Part shown: in pieces, positions 18,204 through 27,245 of the stretch
Numbering within the stretch: the stretch's first letter is position 1
How the letters are laid out: each line of letters begins with the position of its first letter
From: JAXHUM01 sp034189325
GTDB lineage: Bacteria; Desulfobacterota; DSM-4660; Desulfatiglandales; Desulfatiglandaceae
Length of the DNA: 64,000 nt
Assembly: GCA_034189325.1 (NCBI GenBank)
Contig: JAXHUM010000043.1
Location: 1-64,000, forward strand
Reading direction: 5' to 3'
Translations under genes and position numbers: made by a program
The notes under the pieces: generated by a model
Told to the model about the DNA's origin: nothing
The model's input: the letters and a program-made list of their open reading frames with translations, nothing else
The model's database searches: none

Positions 18204-18689
18204 TCATTCATCGGGATCGCAGATCTTTCCTAGCGATGACAGTCTCATCCTCTTTCTGATCTCACCCTCTTTTTGCCGCCTGATCTCATCGTCGGTTTCA
18301 GTTATGAGGGGAAGGATGTTAGTGGGCCTTCCGGCATTATTGAGCGCTACAAATGTCAGGTATGCCGAAGCAATATGATGGACTTCGCATGTCAGGATGT
18401 CCTCTGACTCAACCCTTACACCCACTTCCATGGACGTCGTTCCTACGGTATTCAGGCTGGCCTTAAGGGTAATAAGGTTTCCCACTAAGACCGGATAATG
18501 GAAATCGATCCTGTCGATGGAGGCAGTCACGGCAGCGCGTCCCGCATGCCGAGCGGCAACCACACCAGCAGCATTATCGATATGCTTCATCAAGACCCCT
18601 CCATGGACATTCCCACGCAGATTGGCATCTTCGGGTGAAGTAACAATGGACGTGACAAACTCGCTATCCTTGACCCTCTTTCCGTTCAT
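18204..18689 (-). CDS. Acyl-CoA thioesterase, hotdog fold
   Basis: A 161-residue YciA/BACH-type thioesterase with NLRGNVHGGVLMKHID (the hotdog helix and catalytic Asp) and ASIDRIDFHYPV. It hydrolyses acyl-CoA to the free acid and CoA. The frame is open 37 codons upstream but that part overlaps korC; AAGGAG lies 7 bp before the ATG at 18689, leaving a 10-bp gap after korC. Co-transcription with the Kor operon suggests a role in controlling CoA ester pools, though this is inference. Confidence 0.87.
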   Translation of the reverse strand: MNGKRVKDSEFVTSIVTSPEDANLRGNVHGGVLMKHIDNAAGVVAARHAGRAAVTASIDRIDFHYPVLVGNLITLKASLNTVGTTSMEVGVRVESEDILTCEVHHIASAYLTFVALNNAGRPTNILPLITETDDEIRRQKEGEIRKRMRLSSLGKICDPDE

Positions 18690-18699
18690 AGACAACTCC

Positions 18700-19284
18700 T
18701 TACAGTTCTCCCCCCTCGATCCTCCGTTGAGACGGTGCGTGCAAATCAACTGTCTGCGCCGCCTCAACGCCGGCCCCCAGGGCTTTGAGGTTAATTTCAT
18801 AGGTATCCTTTGGCGCTCGGGAGCTGAGGGCCTGCTCCAGACTTTTTAAGGATACGGCCTGAGAGAGGAATCCCACGGCGCCAAGGGCCACCATATTGGC
18901 TACCATCTCCTTTCCGATATCGTTTCGAGCGATCTCTGTGAAGGGAAAGGCCGCCGCACAATTGGGCGGCACCTGTTTGACCCACGTGGAATCCACCACC
19001 AACAAACCATCGGTCTTGAGTTCCGTCGCATAAATGTCGCACGCTTCCTGGTTCATTGCCAGAAGAAGATCCGGTTTGATCGCCTTGGGATAATCAATTG
19101 GCTGGTTGCTGATGATGACTTCTGCTCTGCTGGTTCCACCCCTGGCCTCAGGTCCGTAACTCTGACTCTGGCAAACGTACTTCTCATCGTAGACTCCTGC
19201 TGCCTCAGCCAGGACAACAGCCGCTATAATAATTCCCTGACCACCTGAACCGCTCAAACGCACCTCGTAGCGCTCTGCTTGCAT
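18700..19284 (-). CDS. korC: 2-oxoglutarate:ferredoxin oxidoreductase, gamma subunit
   Basis: A 194-residue subunit with the family signature SGSGGQGIIIAA at the start and QSYGPEARGGTSRAEVI. The gamma domain helps bind CoA in the four-subunit enzyme that makes succinyl-CoA, CO2 and reduced ferredoxin from 2-oxoglutarate. A TTG three codons upstream is possible, but AAGGG lies 9 bp before the ATG at 19284. Last Kor gene in the order D-A-B-C. Confidence 0.92.
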   Translation of the reverse strand: MQAERYEVRLSGSGGQGIIIAAVVLAEAAGVYDEKYVCQSQSYGPEARGGTSRAEVIISNQPIDYPKAIKPDLLLAMNQEACDIYATELKTDGLLVVDSTWVKQVPPNCAAAFPFTEIARNDIGKEMVANMVALGAVGFLSQAVSLKSLEQALSSRAPKDTYEINLKALGAGVEAAQTVDLHAPSQRRIEGGEL

Positions 19285-19308
19285 CCTATCCAACCCTTTT
19301 GGGAATTC

Positions 19309-20136
19309 TCAGGGCATGGCCCTTTCCCGTATTTTATTGTACTCTTCCGTGTAAATCGGTTTTTCCACGTCCGCCAGGATTCCTATGGTGAACTTGTCCT
19401 TGAGCGTTTCGGGAGGCATGTCGTTTGCTTTATCCACGGTTATTGCGTGATCCCTCATCCATTCCATCATTGTTACAGGATTTCCCATCTTGTTTCGCCT
19501 TCCAAACTGAATATGACAGTTGGATAGGATCTCCACAACGCTGAAGCCCCGTTTCAAAATAGCGCTTTCCACCAACTTATCCAACTGCCGAACATGATAG
19601 ACCGTCCCTCGTCCCACAAAGGAGGCCCCGGCCGTTACCGCCAGTTCCGCTATGGAGAAGGCATGTTCAATATGTCCATAAGGCGCTGTGGCGGCATTGG
19701 AACCGTAGGGCGTTGTGGGAGAGAATTGTCCGCCGGTCATACCGTAAATCTGGTTGTTGATTATAAGCGCCGTCAAATTCAGATTTCTCCTGGCAGCGTG
19801 TATAAGATGATTTCCGCCGATCGCGGTGGCATCGCCGTCTCCCATGACCGTGATAACCGTTAGCGAAGGTTTCGCCAGTTTGACGCCCGTGGCAAAGGTA
19901 AGGGCCCGTCCATGGGTGGCATGAAGGGTATTGAAATCCACATACACCGGCATACGCCCGGAACATCCGATCCCGGAGGCGAGCACTATCTCATCTTTTT
20001 GTAGTCCCAGCTTGTCAATGGATCGAACAAGTGACCCTAATACAACTCCGTTGCCGCATCCCGGACACCAGACATGAGGGAACTTTTTGTCGTGGCGGAG
20101 GTACTTATGAATCAATTTGGTGATTTCTTTCGGCAT
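19309..20136 (-). CDS. korB: 2-oxoglutarate:ferredoxin oxidoreductase, beta subunit
   Basis: The 275-residue TPP-binding subunit shows WCPGCGNG near residue 23, the thiamine-diphosphate motif MGDGDATAIGGNH and IINNQIYGMTGGQ. Length and motifs fit the 2-oxoglutarate branch rather than pyruvate or indolepyruvate oxidoreductases. It starts 3 bp after the korA stop. Confidence 0.92.
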   Translation of the reverse strand: MPKEITKLIHKYLRHDKKFPHVWCPGCGNGVVLGSLVRSIDKLGLQKDEIVLASGIGCSGRMPVYVDFNTLHATHGRALTFATGVKLAKPSLTVITVMGDGDATAIGGNHLIHAARRNLNLTALIINNQIYGMTGGQFSPTTPYGSNAATAPYGHIEHAFSIAELAVTAGASFVGRGTVYHVRQLDKLVESAILKRGFSVVEILSNCHIQFGRRNKMGNPVTMMEWMRDHAITVDKANDMPPETLKDKFTIGILADVEKPIYTEEYNKIRERAMP

Positions 20137-20139
20137 GTC

Positions 20140-21282
20140 TCACTCTTTGTCCAACAGCCTACCAAGGATATCATCCGGGGTGATAAACCGGCCGTCAATG
20201 CGGTTGTATTTGTCGACACGACTTGGCCCGGCATGGACTCGTTTCACCTCCCTGTAGATCTGTCCCATGTTCATCTCAGGGACCAAGACCCTGCCGCACT
20301 GCTTCAATACCTTATCCACCAGGTGATCGGGAAACGGGAAAAGGGTGACCAGTTGGAGCATCCCTGCCTTCATACCCCTGTCCCTTGCATCCAACACGGC
20401 GCGATGGGCGGACCGGGCCACTGATCCATAGGCGATGAGAGCGACGTCGGCATCGTCCATCATAAATGTTTCGGCAATCTGAATGTCCTGAGTTCCCTGC
20501 CGGAGCTTTCGAAACAGGCGGTTTGTAAAGGCCTCGATCTCTTCCGGACGTTGGGTCGGGAAGCCTCGCTCATCATGGATAAGACCGGTCACATGATACC
20601 TGTATCCCTCCCCGAAGGGGGCCATATCAGGGACGCCGCTACTGCTGTCTTCAAAGGGAACATACCATTCCGGGGGAACACTGGGGCTCATCCGGTCGAC
20701 GATCTCAATATCCTCGGCTGATGGGAGTCTTATTGTCTCTCTGGTATGGGAGACCACCTCGTCGGAAAGGAGAATCACGGGAACCCGATACTTTTCAGAA
20801 AGGCTAAAGGCGCGGACAGTCAACTCAAAACAATCGGTAACCGTTGACAGGGCCAGGACAATAATCGGGTGATCCCCATGGGTCCCCCATCGGGCCTGCA
20901 TCACATCCCCCTGGCCGGGACTGGTCGGCAGACCGGTGCTTGCGCCTCCACGCATCACGTTCACCACAACGCAGGGCGTTTCCGTGATGCAGGCAAAACC
21001 GAGATTCTCCTGCATCAGGCTAAAGCCGGGTCCGCTGGTGGCGGTCATGCTCTTGACTCCCGCAAGGGAGGCCCCTACGACAGCTCCCATGCTCGCGATC
21101 TCATCCTCCATCTGGATAAAGGTCCCTCCCACCTGTGGCAGCCTGGCCGACAAGACCTCACTGATCTCGGAGGCGGGCGTGATGGGATAACCGGCAAAAA
21201 AACGACAACCGGCGGCCAGTGCCCCTTCAGCAATCGATTCGTTTCCCTGCAAAAGCCGTCTCTTCTTCGGCGCATCGGCCAT
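20140..21282 (-). CDS. korA: 2-oxoglutarate:ferredoxin oxidoreductase, alpha subunit
   Basis: The 380-residue alpha subunit carries GNESIAEGALAAGCRFF and GYPITPASEI, then ATSGPGFSLMQENLGFA, all typical of KorA. It forms the pyrimidine half of the TPP site. Its ATG overlaps the korD stop by one base (TAATG), an arrangement expected for stoichiometric translation. Confidence 0.93.
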   Translation of the reverse strand: MADAPKKRRLLQGNESIAEGALAAGCRFFAGYPITPASEISEVLSARLPQVGGTFIQMEDEIASMGAVVGASLAGVKSMTATSGPGFSLMQENLGFACITETPCVVVNVMRGGASTGLPTSPGQGDVMQARWGTHGDHPIIVLALSTVTDCFELTVRAFSLSEKYRVPVILLSDEVVSHTRETIRLPSAEDIEIVDRMSPSVPPEWYVPFEDSSSGVPDMAPFGEGYRYHVTGLIHDERGFPTQRPEEIEAFTNRLFRKLRQGTQDIQIAETFMMDDADVALIAYGSVARSAHRAVLDARDRGMKAGMLQLVTLFPFPDHLVDKVLKQCGRVLVPEMNMGQIYREVKRVHAGPSRVDKYNRIDGRFITPDDILGRLLDKE

Positions 21283-21575
21283 TATTTGTTTCCCCCTGAA
21301 GGACGATCAGATTCTTCAATGGTAATGGCAAAATCGGGGCAGTGTAACTCGCAGAATCTGCAACCGATACAATCTTCAGGGCGTTCGAAGATCGGGCCCC
21401 CCTCTTCATTTTTCCCGATCACTTTCTTGGGACAAAAGGCGCTGCAGATACCGCATTTCTTACACCAGTCCCGAAAGACAATCTGGCTATAGCTCTTCCT
21501 CTTTTTCTTGGGCTTGTCCCCTGCCACCTTTCTCTCCTGGCCCTTGCCTTTGTTAGCCTTCGGATACGATACCAT
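21282..21575 (-). CDS. korD: 2-oxoglutarate:ferredoxin oxidoreductase, delta (2x[4Fe-4S]) subunit
   Basis: A 97-residue ferredoxin-like subunit with a basic 28-residue N-terminal tail and two cluster motifs, CKKCGICSAFCP and CIGCRFCELHCP. It passes electrons from the Kor active site to soluble ferredoxin. No strong Shine-Dalgarno is seen before the ATG; the gene lies 138 bp after aconitase, in a gap that holds another short open frame in a different frame. Confidence 0.92.
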   Translation of the reverse strand: MVSYPKANKGKGQERKVAGDKPKKKRKSYSQIVFRDWCKKCGICSAFCPKKVIGKNEEGGPIFERPEDCIGCRFCELHCPDFAITIEESDRPSGGNK

Positions 21576-21711
21576 CTATGTCTGATAGGATCTCTTTCAT
21601 CTCTTCAGGGAAGACTCCGGCAAACCCTATGGTTTGAAAATGTCCTTTCTTGGTTATGATTGTCCCGCAACACGGCTCATGAGTAAAGTAGAGCGTAGTC
21701 GATTCCGCCAA
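21553..21711 (-). CDS. Possible small protein between aconitase and korD
   Basis: An open frame fills the 138-bp gap between aconitase and korD and overlaps korD by 23 bp. Counted from the TTG at 21711 it would encode 52 residues, with PCCG near the N-terminus and an acidic end. There is no clear ribosome binding site and no family was recognised. It is listed because the gap is unusual in an otherwise tight operon; it may be untranslated. Confidence 0.22.
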   Translation of the reverse strand: MAESTTLYFTHEPCCGTIITKKGHFQTIGFAGVFPEEMKEILSDIDGIVSEG

Positions 21712-21713
21712 GC

Positions 21714-23957
21714 TTATTGTTGTAACGAATTCAACGCGGAACCGGCCTTGAACCATTCGATCTGGTCCCTTGTCAAGGTATGATGGAGGTCTATTTCATG
21801 GGTGGTTCCATCCTTTTTTTTTATTACCGTTCTGACCGACTGCCCAGGTTGAAGCATGGCAAGGTCAACAATGCTCAGCCTGTCATATTCTTCGATTCTG
21901 TCGTAGTCGGTAGGATTGGAAAAGGTTAAGGGCAGAACCCCCTGTTTCTTGAGATTGGCCTCATGTATCCTGGCAAAGGATTTTGCAATAACAGCCCTGG
22001 CTCCCATAAATCTGGGACTCATGGCGGCATGCTCCCGGCTTGAGCCTTCACCGTAATTCTCATCGCCTATAATCACGAAACCTCCTGTATTTTCTTTATA
22101 AAAATCCGCGAGGTCGAAAATTCTTATATTCTTTTCTCCGGTTATTGTATTGGTAGCGGTCCCTGTTTCTCCGGTGAAGGCGTTCATCGCTCCCAGGAGC
22201 ATATTCCTTGATATGTTCGTCAAGTGGCCCCTGAACCGGAGCCATTTCCCGCCCGGTGATATATGATCGGTCGTTGTTTTTCCCTTTGTTTTGATTAAGA
22301 CGGGCAAATCGACAAAATCATTTCCATCCCACCCTGGAAAGGGTTTGAGGAATTCGAGCCGCTCTGACCGGGGGTCTATGACGACATCCATGTGGCTTTT
22401 GTTTTCATTGGGCGGAACAAAGGTGCCCTTAAAATCGGAGAGCCCCCCGGGCGGCAAAGGCGGAGGGTTTGGAGGGACCAGTTTGAAGTCATGACCCTCT
22501 GGATCGGTCAGGGTGTCTGTTTCCGGATTAAAACCCGAATCTCCTGAAACAGCAAGGGCCGCGGCCATATGGGCGGATGTCAAGAAGGCCTTGGTCTCGG
22601 GATTGGCATCATTTCTGCCCCTGAAATTCCTGTTGAATGTTGTGAACAGGCAGTTGGAAACGCCCTTTTCAATATCCTTTCTGTCCCATTGACCTATGCA
22701 GGGACCGCAGGAGGCAGAGAGAATAGTCGCGCCGGCTTGGATGAGTTTGTCAAGAATCCCGTCCCGTTTCAGGGTCTCATAGATTCGAGTTGAGCCGGGA
22801 GAGAACATAAGAGGGGCTTTGGGCTTCAAACCATGTTGAGCCGCCTGGTCCAGCACCTGAGAGGCGGCATAGAGGTCTGAATAGGATGAATTGGTGCAGG
22901 ACCCCAAAAGAACAACCGATACCTGCTCCGGCCATTTTTCAGACTCGATAAGGGCCCTGAAATCCGCGACACTTGTTATTCTGTCCGGGGTGTAGGGTCC
23001 GGCATGGGCGGGCTTTATATCCCCAAGGTCGATCTCGACGATTTCATCAAAGACCACTTCAGGGTCCCGTGCGCAGACTTCGTCCTGGGTGAGCAGAGCG
23101 GCCATGGATTCAGCCTGTTCCGATTCCTTTATCCTCCCGACAGATTTGAGATAGGCATTCATGGAATCGTCATAAACAAAAACAGAGGTTGTGGCCCCCA
23201 GTTCGGCCCCCATGTTCGTTATAGTCGCCTTTTCGGTTGCCGAGAGTGTTTGAGCTCCCGGGCCGAAATACTCGAGGATCTTGCCTGTGCCTCCCTTGAC
23301 AGTGAATCTCCTGAGCATTTCAAAAATGACATCCTTTGCCGAGGCCCATCCGGTGAGCTGTCCCGTCAAACTGACTCCAACGAGATAGGGATGCGTGGTC
23401 TCCCAGGGTAACCCGGCCATGACCTCGGCGGCATCGGCCCCACCCACCCCAATGGCGAGGGCTCCGAGTCCGCCGGCGTTCGGCGTGTGTGAGTCGGTGC
23501 CGATCATCAGACCACCGGGGAACGCGTAATTCTCAAAGATCACCTGGTGCATCATGCCCGAACCGGGCCCCCAGAACCCAAGCCCATACTTCGCAGCGGC
23601 AGATGAGAGAAAATCATAGACCTCCCTGTTGGTGGTAAGGGCCTTCCTCAGGTCTGGTTCCGCGCCTTTGTCGGCCCTCAACAGGTGATCACAATGGATG
23701 GTGGCCGGCACGTGCGTCTTCTTTCGTCCCGCCTGAATAAACTGCAGCATGGCCATCTGGGCGGTCGCGTCCTGCATAAGCACCCGGTCGGGAACGAGTT
23801 TTATCGGATCTCTCCCCCGGATTAAGGGCCTTTTCAGCGATGTTTCCTGTTCATGGAGAAACAGGATCTTTTCCACATAAGAAAGGCCCCTTCCGAGTAA
23901 TTCCCTCTTTGCCGCCAGCAAATGGAGGGCTTGATCCTGAGTCATGGTTTTGGTCAT
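21714..23957 (-). CDS. acn: Aconitate hydratase, mitochondrial-type
   Basis: The 747-residue aconitase interconverts citrate and isocitrate. It holds DSHTPNAGGLGALAIG, the cluster cysteines in GSCTNSSYSD and SCGPCIGQ, and in the swivelling C-terminal domain GDENYGEGSSREHAAM. The length and the compact order of motifs match the mitochondrial-type branch rather than AcnA (about 890) or AcnB (about 860). GAGG lies 8 bp before the ATG; 55 bp separate it from icd. Cytoplasmic and oxygen-sensitive through its [4Fe-4S] cluster. Confidence 0.95.
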   Translation of the reverse strand: MTKTMTQDQALHLLAAKRELLGRGLSYVEKILFLHEQETSLKRPLIRGRDPIKLVPDRVLMQDATAQMAMLQFIQAGRKKTHVPATIHCDHLLRADKGAEPDLRKALTTNREVYDFLSSAAAKYGLGFWGPGSGMMHQVIFENYAFPGGLMIGTDSHTPNAGGLGALAIGVGGADAAEVMAGLPWETTHPYLVGVSLTGQLTGWASAKDVIFEMLRRFTVKGGTGKILEYFGPGAQTLSATEKATITNMGAELGATTSVFVYDDSMNAYLKSVGRIKESEQAESMAALLTQDEVCARDPEVVFDEIVEIDLGDIKPAHAGPYTPDRITSVADFRALIESEKWPEQVSVVLLGSCTNSSYSDLYAASQVLDQAAQHGLKPKAPLMFSPGSTRIYETLKRDGILDKLIQAGATILSASCGPCIGQWDRKDIEKGVSNCLFTTFNRNFRGRNDANPETKAFLTSAHMAAALAVSGDSGFNPETDTLTDPEGHDFKLVPPNPPPLPPGGLSDFKGTFVPPNENKSHMDVVIDPRSERLEFLKPFPGWDGNDFVDLPVLIKTKGKTTTDHISPGGKWLRFRGHLTNISRNMLLGAMNAFTGETGTATNTITGEKNIRIFDLADFYKENTGGFVIIGDENYGEGSSREHAAMSPRFMGARAVIAKSFARIHEANLKKQGVLPLTFSNPTDYDRIEEYDRLSIVDLAMLQPGQSVRTVIKKKDGTTHEIDLHHTLTRDQIEWFKAGSALNSLQQ

Positions 23958-24012
23958 TCTTTGTGCCTCTTGCAGAAACGGCCAGAGGGGACTCTCCCTG
24001 TTCCTCTGCCGT

Positions 24013-25281
24013 TCAGGCGGCGTGCCGGATCTTGTTTCGGATCAGCTCCCCGAATTCAGAGCATCTCACTTCCGTGGCGCCTGTCATCTGTCGAGCCAGA
24101 TCATAGGTGACCTGCCTCTCCCCTATCGTCGCGATCAGGGAGGCTGTTATGAGTTCTGCGGCCCTGTTCCATCCAATGAATTTCAACATCTCCACACCGG
24201 AAAGGATGAGAGACCCTGGGTTGACTTTGTCCAGCCCGGCATACTTCGGGGCCGAACCATGAGTGGCCTCGAACAGGGCGACCTTATCACCGATGTTCGC
24301 CCCGGGAGCCAGACCCAGACCCCCTACCTGCGCTGCTGCCGCGTCAGACAGGTAATCGCCGTTCAGATTGGGCGTGGCAATCACATCATACTCTTCCGGG
24401 CGGAGGAGGAGCTGTTGAAACATGGCATCGGCAATGCGGTCTTTAATGACTATTTTTCCAGGGGGCCTTATTCCACCAAAGTCTACATTGAGCTCCTGTT
24501 CGGTTACAATCTCGTCCCGATACAATTCTTCTGCCGTGTCATAGGCCCAGTCTCTGAAGCCGCCCTCAGTGTACTTCATGATATTGCCCTTATGCACCAA
24601 CGTGACGCTCTCCCTGTTGTTTTCCATAGCATATCGAACGGCCATGGCTGTCAATCGGGCCGTATTCCGCTTACTCATGGGCTTTATGCCTATGGCGCTT
24701 TCAGGGGACAGCCTCTCTTGATCCTCTTTGATGAACCTGCTGTTGAGGCACGCAATGATCGCCCTGGCCTCATCAGAGCCTGCGGGCCATTCGAGACCGG
24801 CGTACACATCTTCGGTGTTTTCACGGAAAACGACGATGTCCAGTTTGTCGGGGTTGGAAACGGGAGAAGGGACCCCGGGGATATGCCTGACAGGCCGGAC
24901 ACAGGCAAATAGGTCCAGGGCCCGCCTCATGGCGACGTTCAAGGACCTGAAGCCGGTTCCCACCGGAGTGGTCAACGGGCCTTTAATAGCGACCCGGTAA
25001 TAAGATATTTTTTCAAAGGTCTCATGGGGCAATGGATTCTTGGGGCCGAAGACCTGTTGGGCCCTTTCCCCGGCCAGGACCTCCAACCAATCAATGCCCT
25101 TTGCTCCGCCATAGGCCCTTTCCACGGCCGCGTCAAAAACAGGTTGTGCCGCGGCCCAGATATCGGGCCCTGTCCCGTCACCGACGATATAGGGGATCGT
25201 AGGTCTATCCGGGACGCGCAAAATACCCGTTTCATCCCATTCAATCCGCCCGCCCTTGGGGCTGCTGGAATCCTTCGCCAT
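24013..25281 (-). CDS. icd: Isocitrate dehydrogenase (NADP+)
   Basis: A 422-residue E. coli-type homodimeric enzyme. The substrate loop contains RSLNVAMRRALD, and the cofactor-specific residues of NADP enzymes are present (HGSAPKYAG with Lys-Tyr, TYDLARQM with Tyr and Arg). It decarboxylates isocitrate to 2-oxoglutarate, the Kor substrate, giving NADPH. GAGGGG precedes the ATG and only 12 bp separate it from the citrate synthase stop. Confidence 0.95.
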   Translation of the reverse strand: MAKDSSSPKGGRIEWDETGILRVPDRPTIPYIVGDGTGPDIWAAAQPVFDAAVERAYGGAKGIDWLEVLAGERAQQVFGPKNPLPHETFEKISYYRVAIKGPLTTPVGTGFRSLNVAMRRALDLFACVRPVRHIPGVPSPVSNPDKLDIVVFRENTEDVYAGLEWPAGSDEARAIIACLNSRFIKEDQERLSPESAIGIKPMSKRNTARLTAMAVRYAMENNRESVTLVHKGNIMKYTEGGFRDWAYDTAEELYRDEIVTEQELNVDFGGIRPPGKIVIKDRIADAMFQQLLLRPEEYDVIATPNLNGDYLSDAAAAQVGGLGLAPGANIGDKVALFEATHGSAPKYAGLDKVNPGSLILSGVEMLKFIGWNRAAELITASLIATIGERQVTYDLARQMTGATEVRCSEFGELIRNKIRHAA

Positions 25282-25293
25282 GTCAGGGTCCCC

Positions 25294-26478
25294 TCATCCC
25301 CCTCTGGATTCCATGGGTTCGTAAGTACAACCGGACAAACCGCAATACTGGCCGATATACTCGGCCGCCGGTCTGTACAGGGAGGGTTTGTCCTGGGCCT
25401 CGGCGAATTTTTCTTCGATAATGTGGGAACACCACCCGCTGACCCTTGAGATGGCGAAGAGAGGCGTCATCAAGTCGAGGGGTATCCCCATGATGTGATA
25501 CACAGGGGCGCTGTAGAAATCCACATTGGGAAGGATATCGGTCTTCCCTCTTTTTCGGAATGCTTGTATCCCGAATTCCTCCACTTGTGAGGAAAGGAGG
25601 TGCCATCTTTCCTGCCCGGTCTTCTTCCCAAGTCGTGCGGCCATATCCTTGAGGTACTTGGCACGGGGATCCATGGTCTTATACACGGCGTGGCCCATGC
25701 CCATGATTTTTCCGCCGCCCTCCAGTTGATCCTCTATCCATCCAGCGATGTCGGCCTCAGACTCCAGGTCCATAAGCATCTTCATCACCTTGGCGTTGGC
25801 CCCGCCATGGAGGCTGCCTGAGAGGGCGCCTATGCCGGCGCTGACGCCGGCGTACATGTGGGCCTGTGTGGAAACCACTTCCCTGCAGGCAAAGGTGGAG
25901 GCGTTAAACGTGTGGTCTGCATGGAGAATAAGACAGGTATCGAGATCACGAGCCATTTCCGGATCAGGCCTCTTTCCTTTGAGCTGGTATAAGAAATTCT
26001 CTGCGTGTGACAGGTCTTTGTCAGGGGGCACCGGTTCCCGTCCCTCTCGAATCCTGTGCCAGGCTGCGACAAGGGCCGGGATTCCGGCTATGAGCCGGAT
26101 AGCCATCCTGATGTTCGCCTCTCTGGTTTCGTCCAACAGATTCGGGTCAGACATGGCCAGCATCGAGACAGCCGATTGAAGCAGATCCATGGGCGCTGCA
26201 TTCTGAGGGACCTTTTTCAGGATATCATAGGCGTAGCCAGGGAGCTCCCTCGCCTCTTTCACGTGCGCTTCAAATTCTTGGAGTTCTTCCCTGTTCGGCA
26301 AAGAACCATTTAAGAGGAGATAGGCGACCTCCATGAAAGAAGACTCCTGCGCCAGTTGGTTTATCCTGTATCCCCTGTAAATCAGAATGCCCTTTTCGCC
26401 GTCGATGAAACTGATCTTCGTGTCGGCAACCTTAACCCCTCTAAGGCCTGTATTCTTCACATTGACTATGTGGGCCAT
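25294..26478 (-). CDS. gltA: Citrate synthase
   Basis: The 394-residue protein has the three active-site regions ILHADHTFNASTF, GSLHGGANAKVM and GMGHAVYKTMDPRAKYL. It belongs to the shorter, Gram-positive-like branch, which also includes 2-methylcitrate synthases; the adjacent aconitase, isocitrate dehydrogenase and Kor genes argue for citrate. The ATG at 26478 follows GGAGGT at 5 bp, so an in-frame ATG four codons upstream is not used. First gene of the TCA block. Confidence 0.93.
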   Translation of the reverse strand: MAHIVNVKNTGLRGVKVADTKISFIDGEKGILIYRGYRINQLAQESSFMEVAYLLLNGSLPNREELQEFEAHVKEARELPGYAYDILKKVPQNAAPMDLLQSAVSMLAMSDPNLLDETREANIRMAIRLIAGIPALVAAWHRIREGREPVPPDKDLSHAENFLYQLKGKRPDPEMARDLDTCLILHADHTFNASTFACREVVSTQAHMYAGVSAGIGALSGSLHGGANAKVMKMLMDLESEADIAGWIEDQLEGGGKIMGMGHAVYKTMDPRAKYLKDMAARLGKKTGQERWHLLSSQVEEFGIQAFRKRGKTDILPNVDFYSAPVYHIMGIPLDLMTPLFAISRVSGWCSHIIEEKFAEAQDKPSLYRPAAEYIGQYCGLSGCTYEPMESRGG

Positions 26479-26531
26479 TTTGACCTCCATACGCTCATTG
26501 GGGTTGGAACTCCAGAGGGCTTTCAGCGGAT

Positions 26532-27047
26532 CTATTGCAGCTTTTTCAGGGCATCCAAGACCGCGGCATAGTCAGGTTCATCAGCCACCTCTTTGACGAG
26601 CTGAACGTATTGGACGACCCCCTTCCCATCAACAACAAATAAGGCCCTCGCCAATAAACGCAATTCCTTGATAAGGACGCCGTAGGCCTCCCCGAAGGAG
26701 GCGCTTATATGGTCTGAAAGGGTGATCACCTTGTCGACCCCTGCCGCGCCGCACCAGCGCTTCTGGGCAAAAGGAAGATCCATGCTGATGGTGAGTATGG
26801 TGACGTCGGGCCCGAGTGTCCCTGCCTCTTCGTTGAACCTCCGAGTCTCCATGTCGCATACCGGAGTGTCCAGGGAAGGAACGGAAGCGATTACACAGAT
26901 CTTTCCCCGAAAAGATGAAAGCTTTACAGGAGAAAGATCATTATCCAGGACTTCGAAGTCGGGAGCTGTTTCCCCGACCTCCGGTCGTCTTCCAATCAGG
27001 GTCAAAGGGTTCCCTTTCATCGTTATGATTCCGGTGTTCTCTACCAT
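26532..27047 (-). CDS. tpx: Thiol peroxidase
   Basis: A 171-residue atypical 2-Cys peroxiredoxin of the Tpx family: GETAPDFEVLDNDL, the peroxidatic Cys in SVPSLDTPVCDMETRRF (codon TGC, so a genuine Cys and not a UGA) and a second Cys in KRWCGAAG as resolving residue. It reduces alkyl hydroperoxides with thioredoxin. AAGGAGGT lies 7 bp before the ATG; upstream codons in the same frame are spurious. It lies 53 bp upstream of citrate synthase. Confidence 0.94.
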   Translation of the reverse strand: MVENTGIITMKGNPLTLIGRRPEVGETAPDFEVLDNDLSPVKLSSFRGKICVIASVPSLDTPVCDMETRRFNEEAGTLGPDVTILTISMDLPFAQKRWCGAAGVDKVITLSDHISASFGEAYGVLIKELRLLARALFVVDGKGVVQYVQLVKEVADEPDYAAVLDALKKLQ

Positions 27048-27245
27048 TTTGTCGACCTCCTTCGGATTATAGGATTCATACTGTTGAATAGTGGACCGCC
27101 CTATCAATGGCCTGAAGGCCACTTCAATGTCTTGCCTCTTCCATCCTTGCCGCAACGCCCCTTTTTGAGTGTGTCAAATAAGAGAAGGCAGACTTACGGG
27201 TTGGAAAAAACTACGAAACAGGCACACAGAGGCGCTGCGCCGTTT

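Noticed and set aside
26532..27047. Thiol peroxidase as a further selenoprotein
   Set aside because: Its peroxidatic codon is TGC, a normal Cys, with no UGA in the frame.
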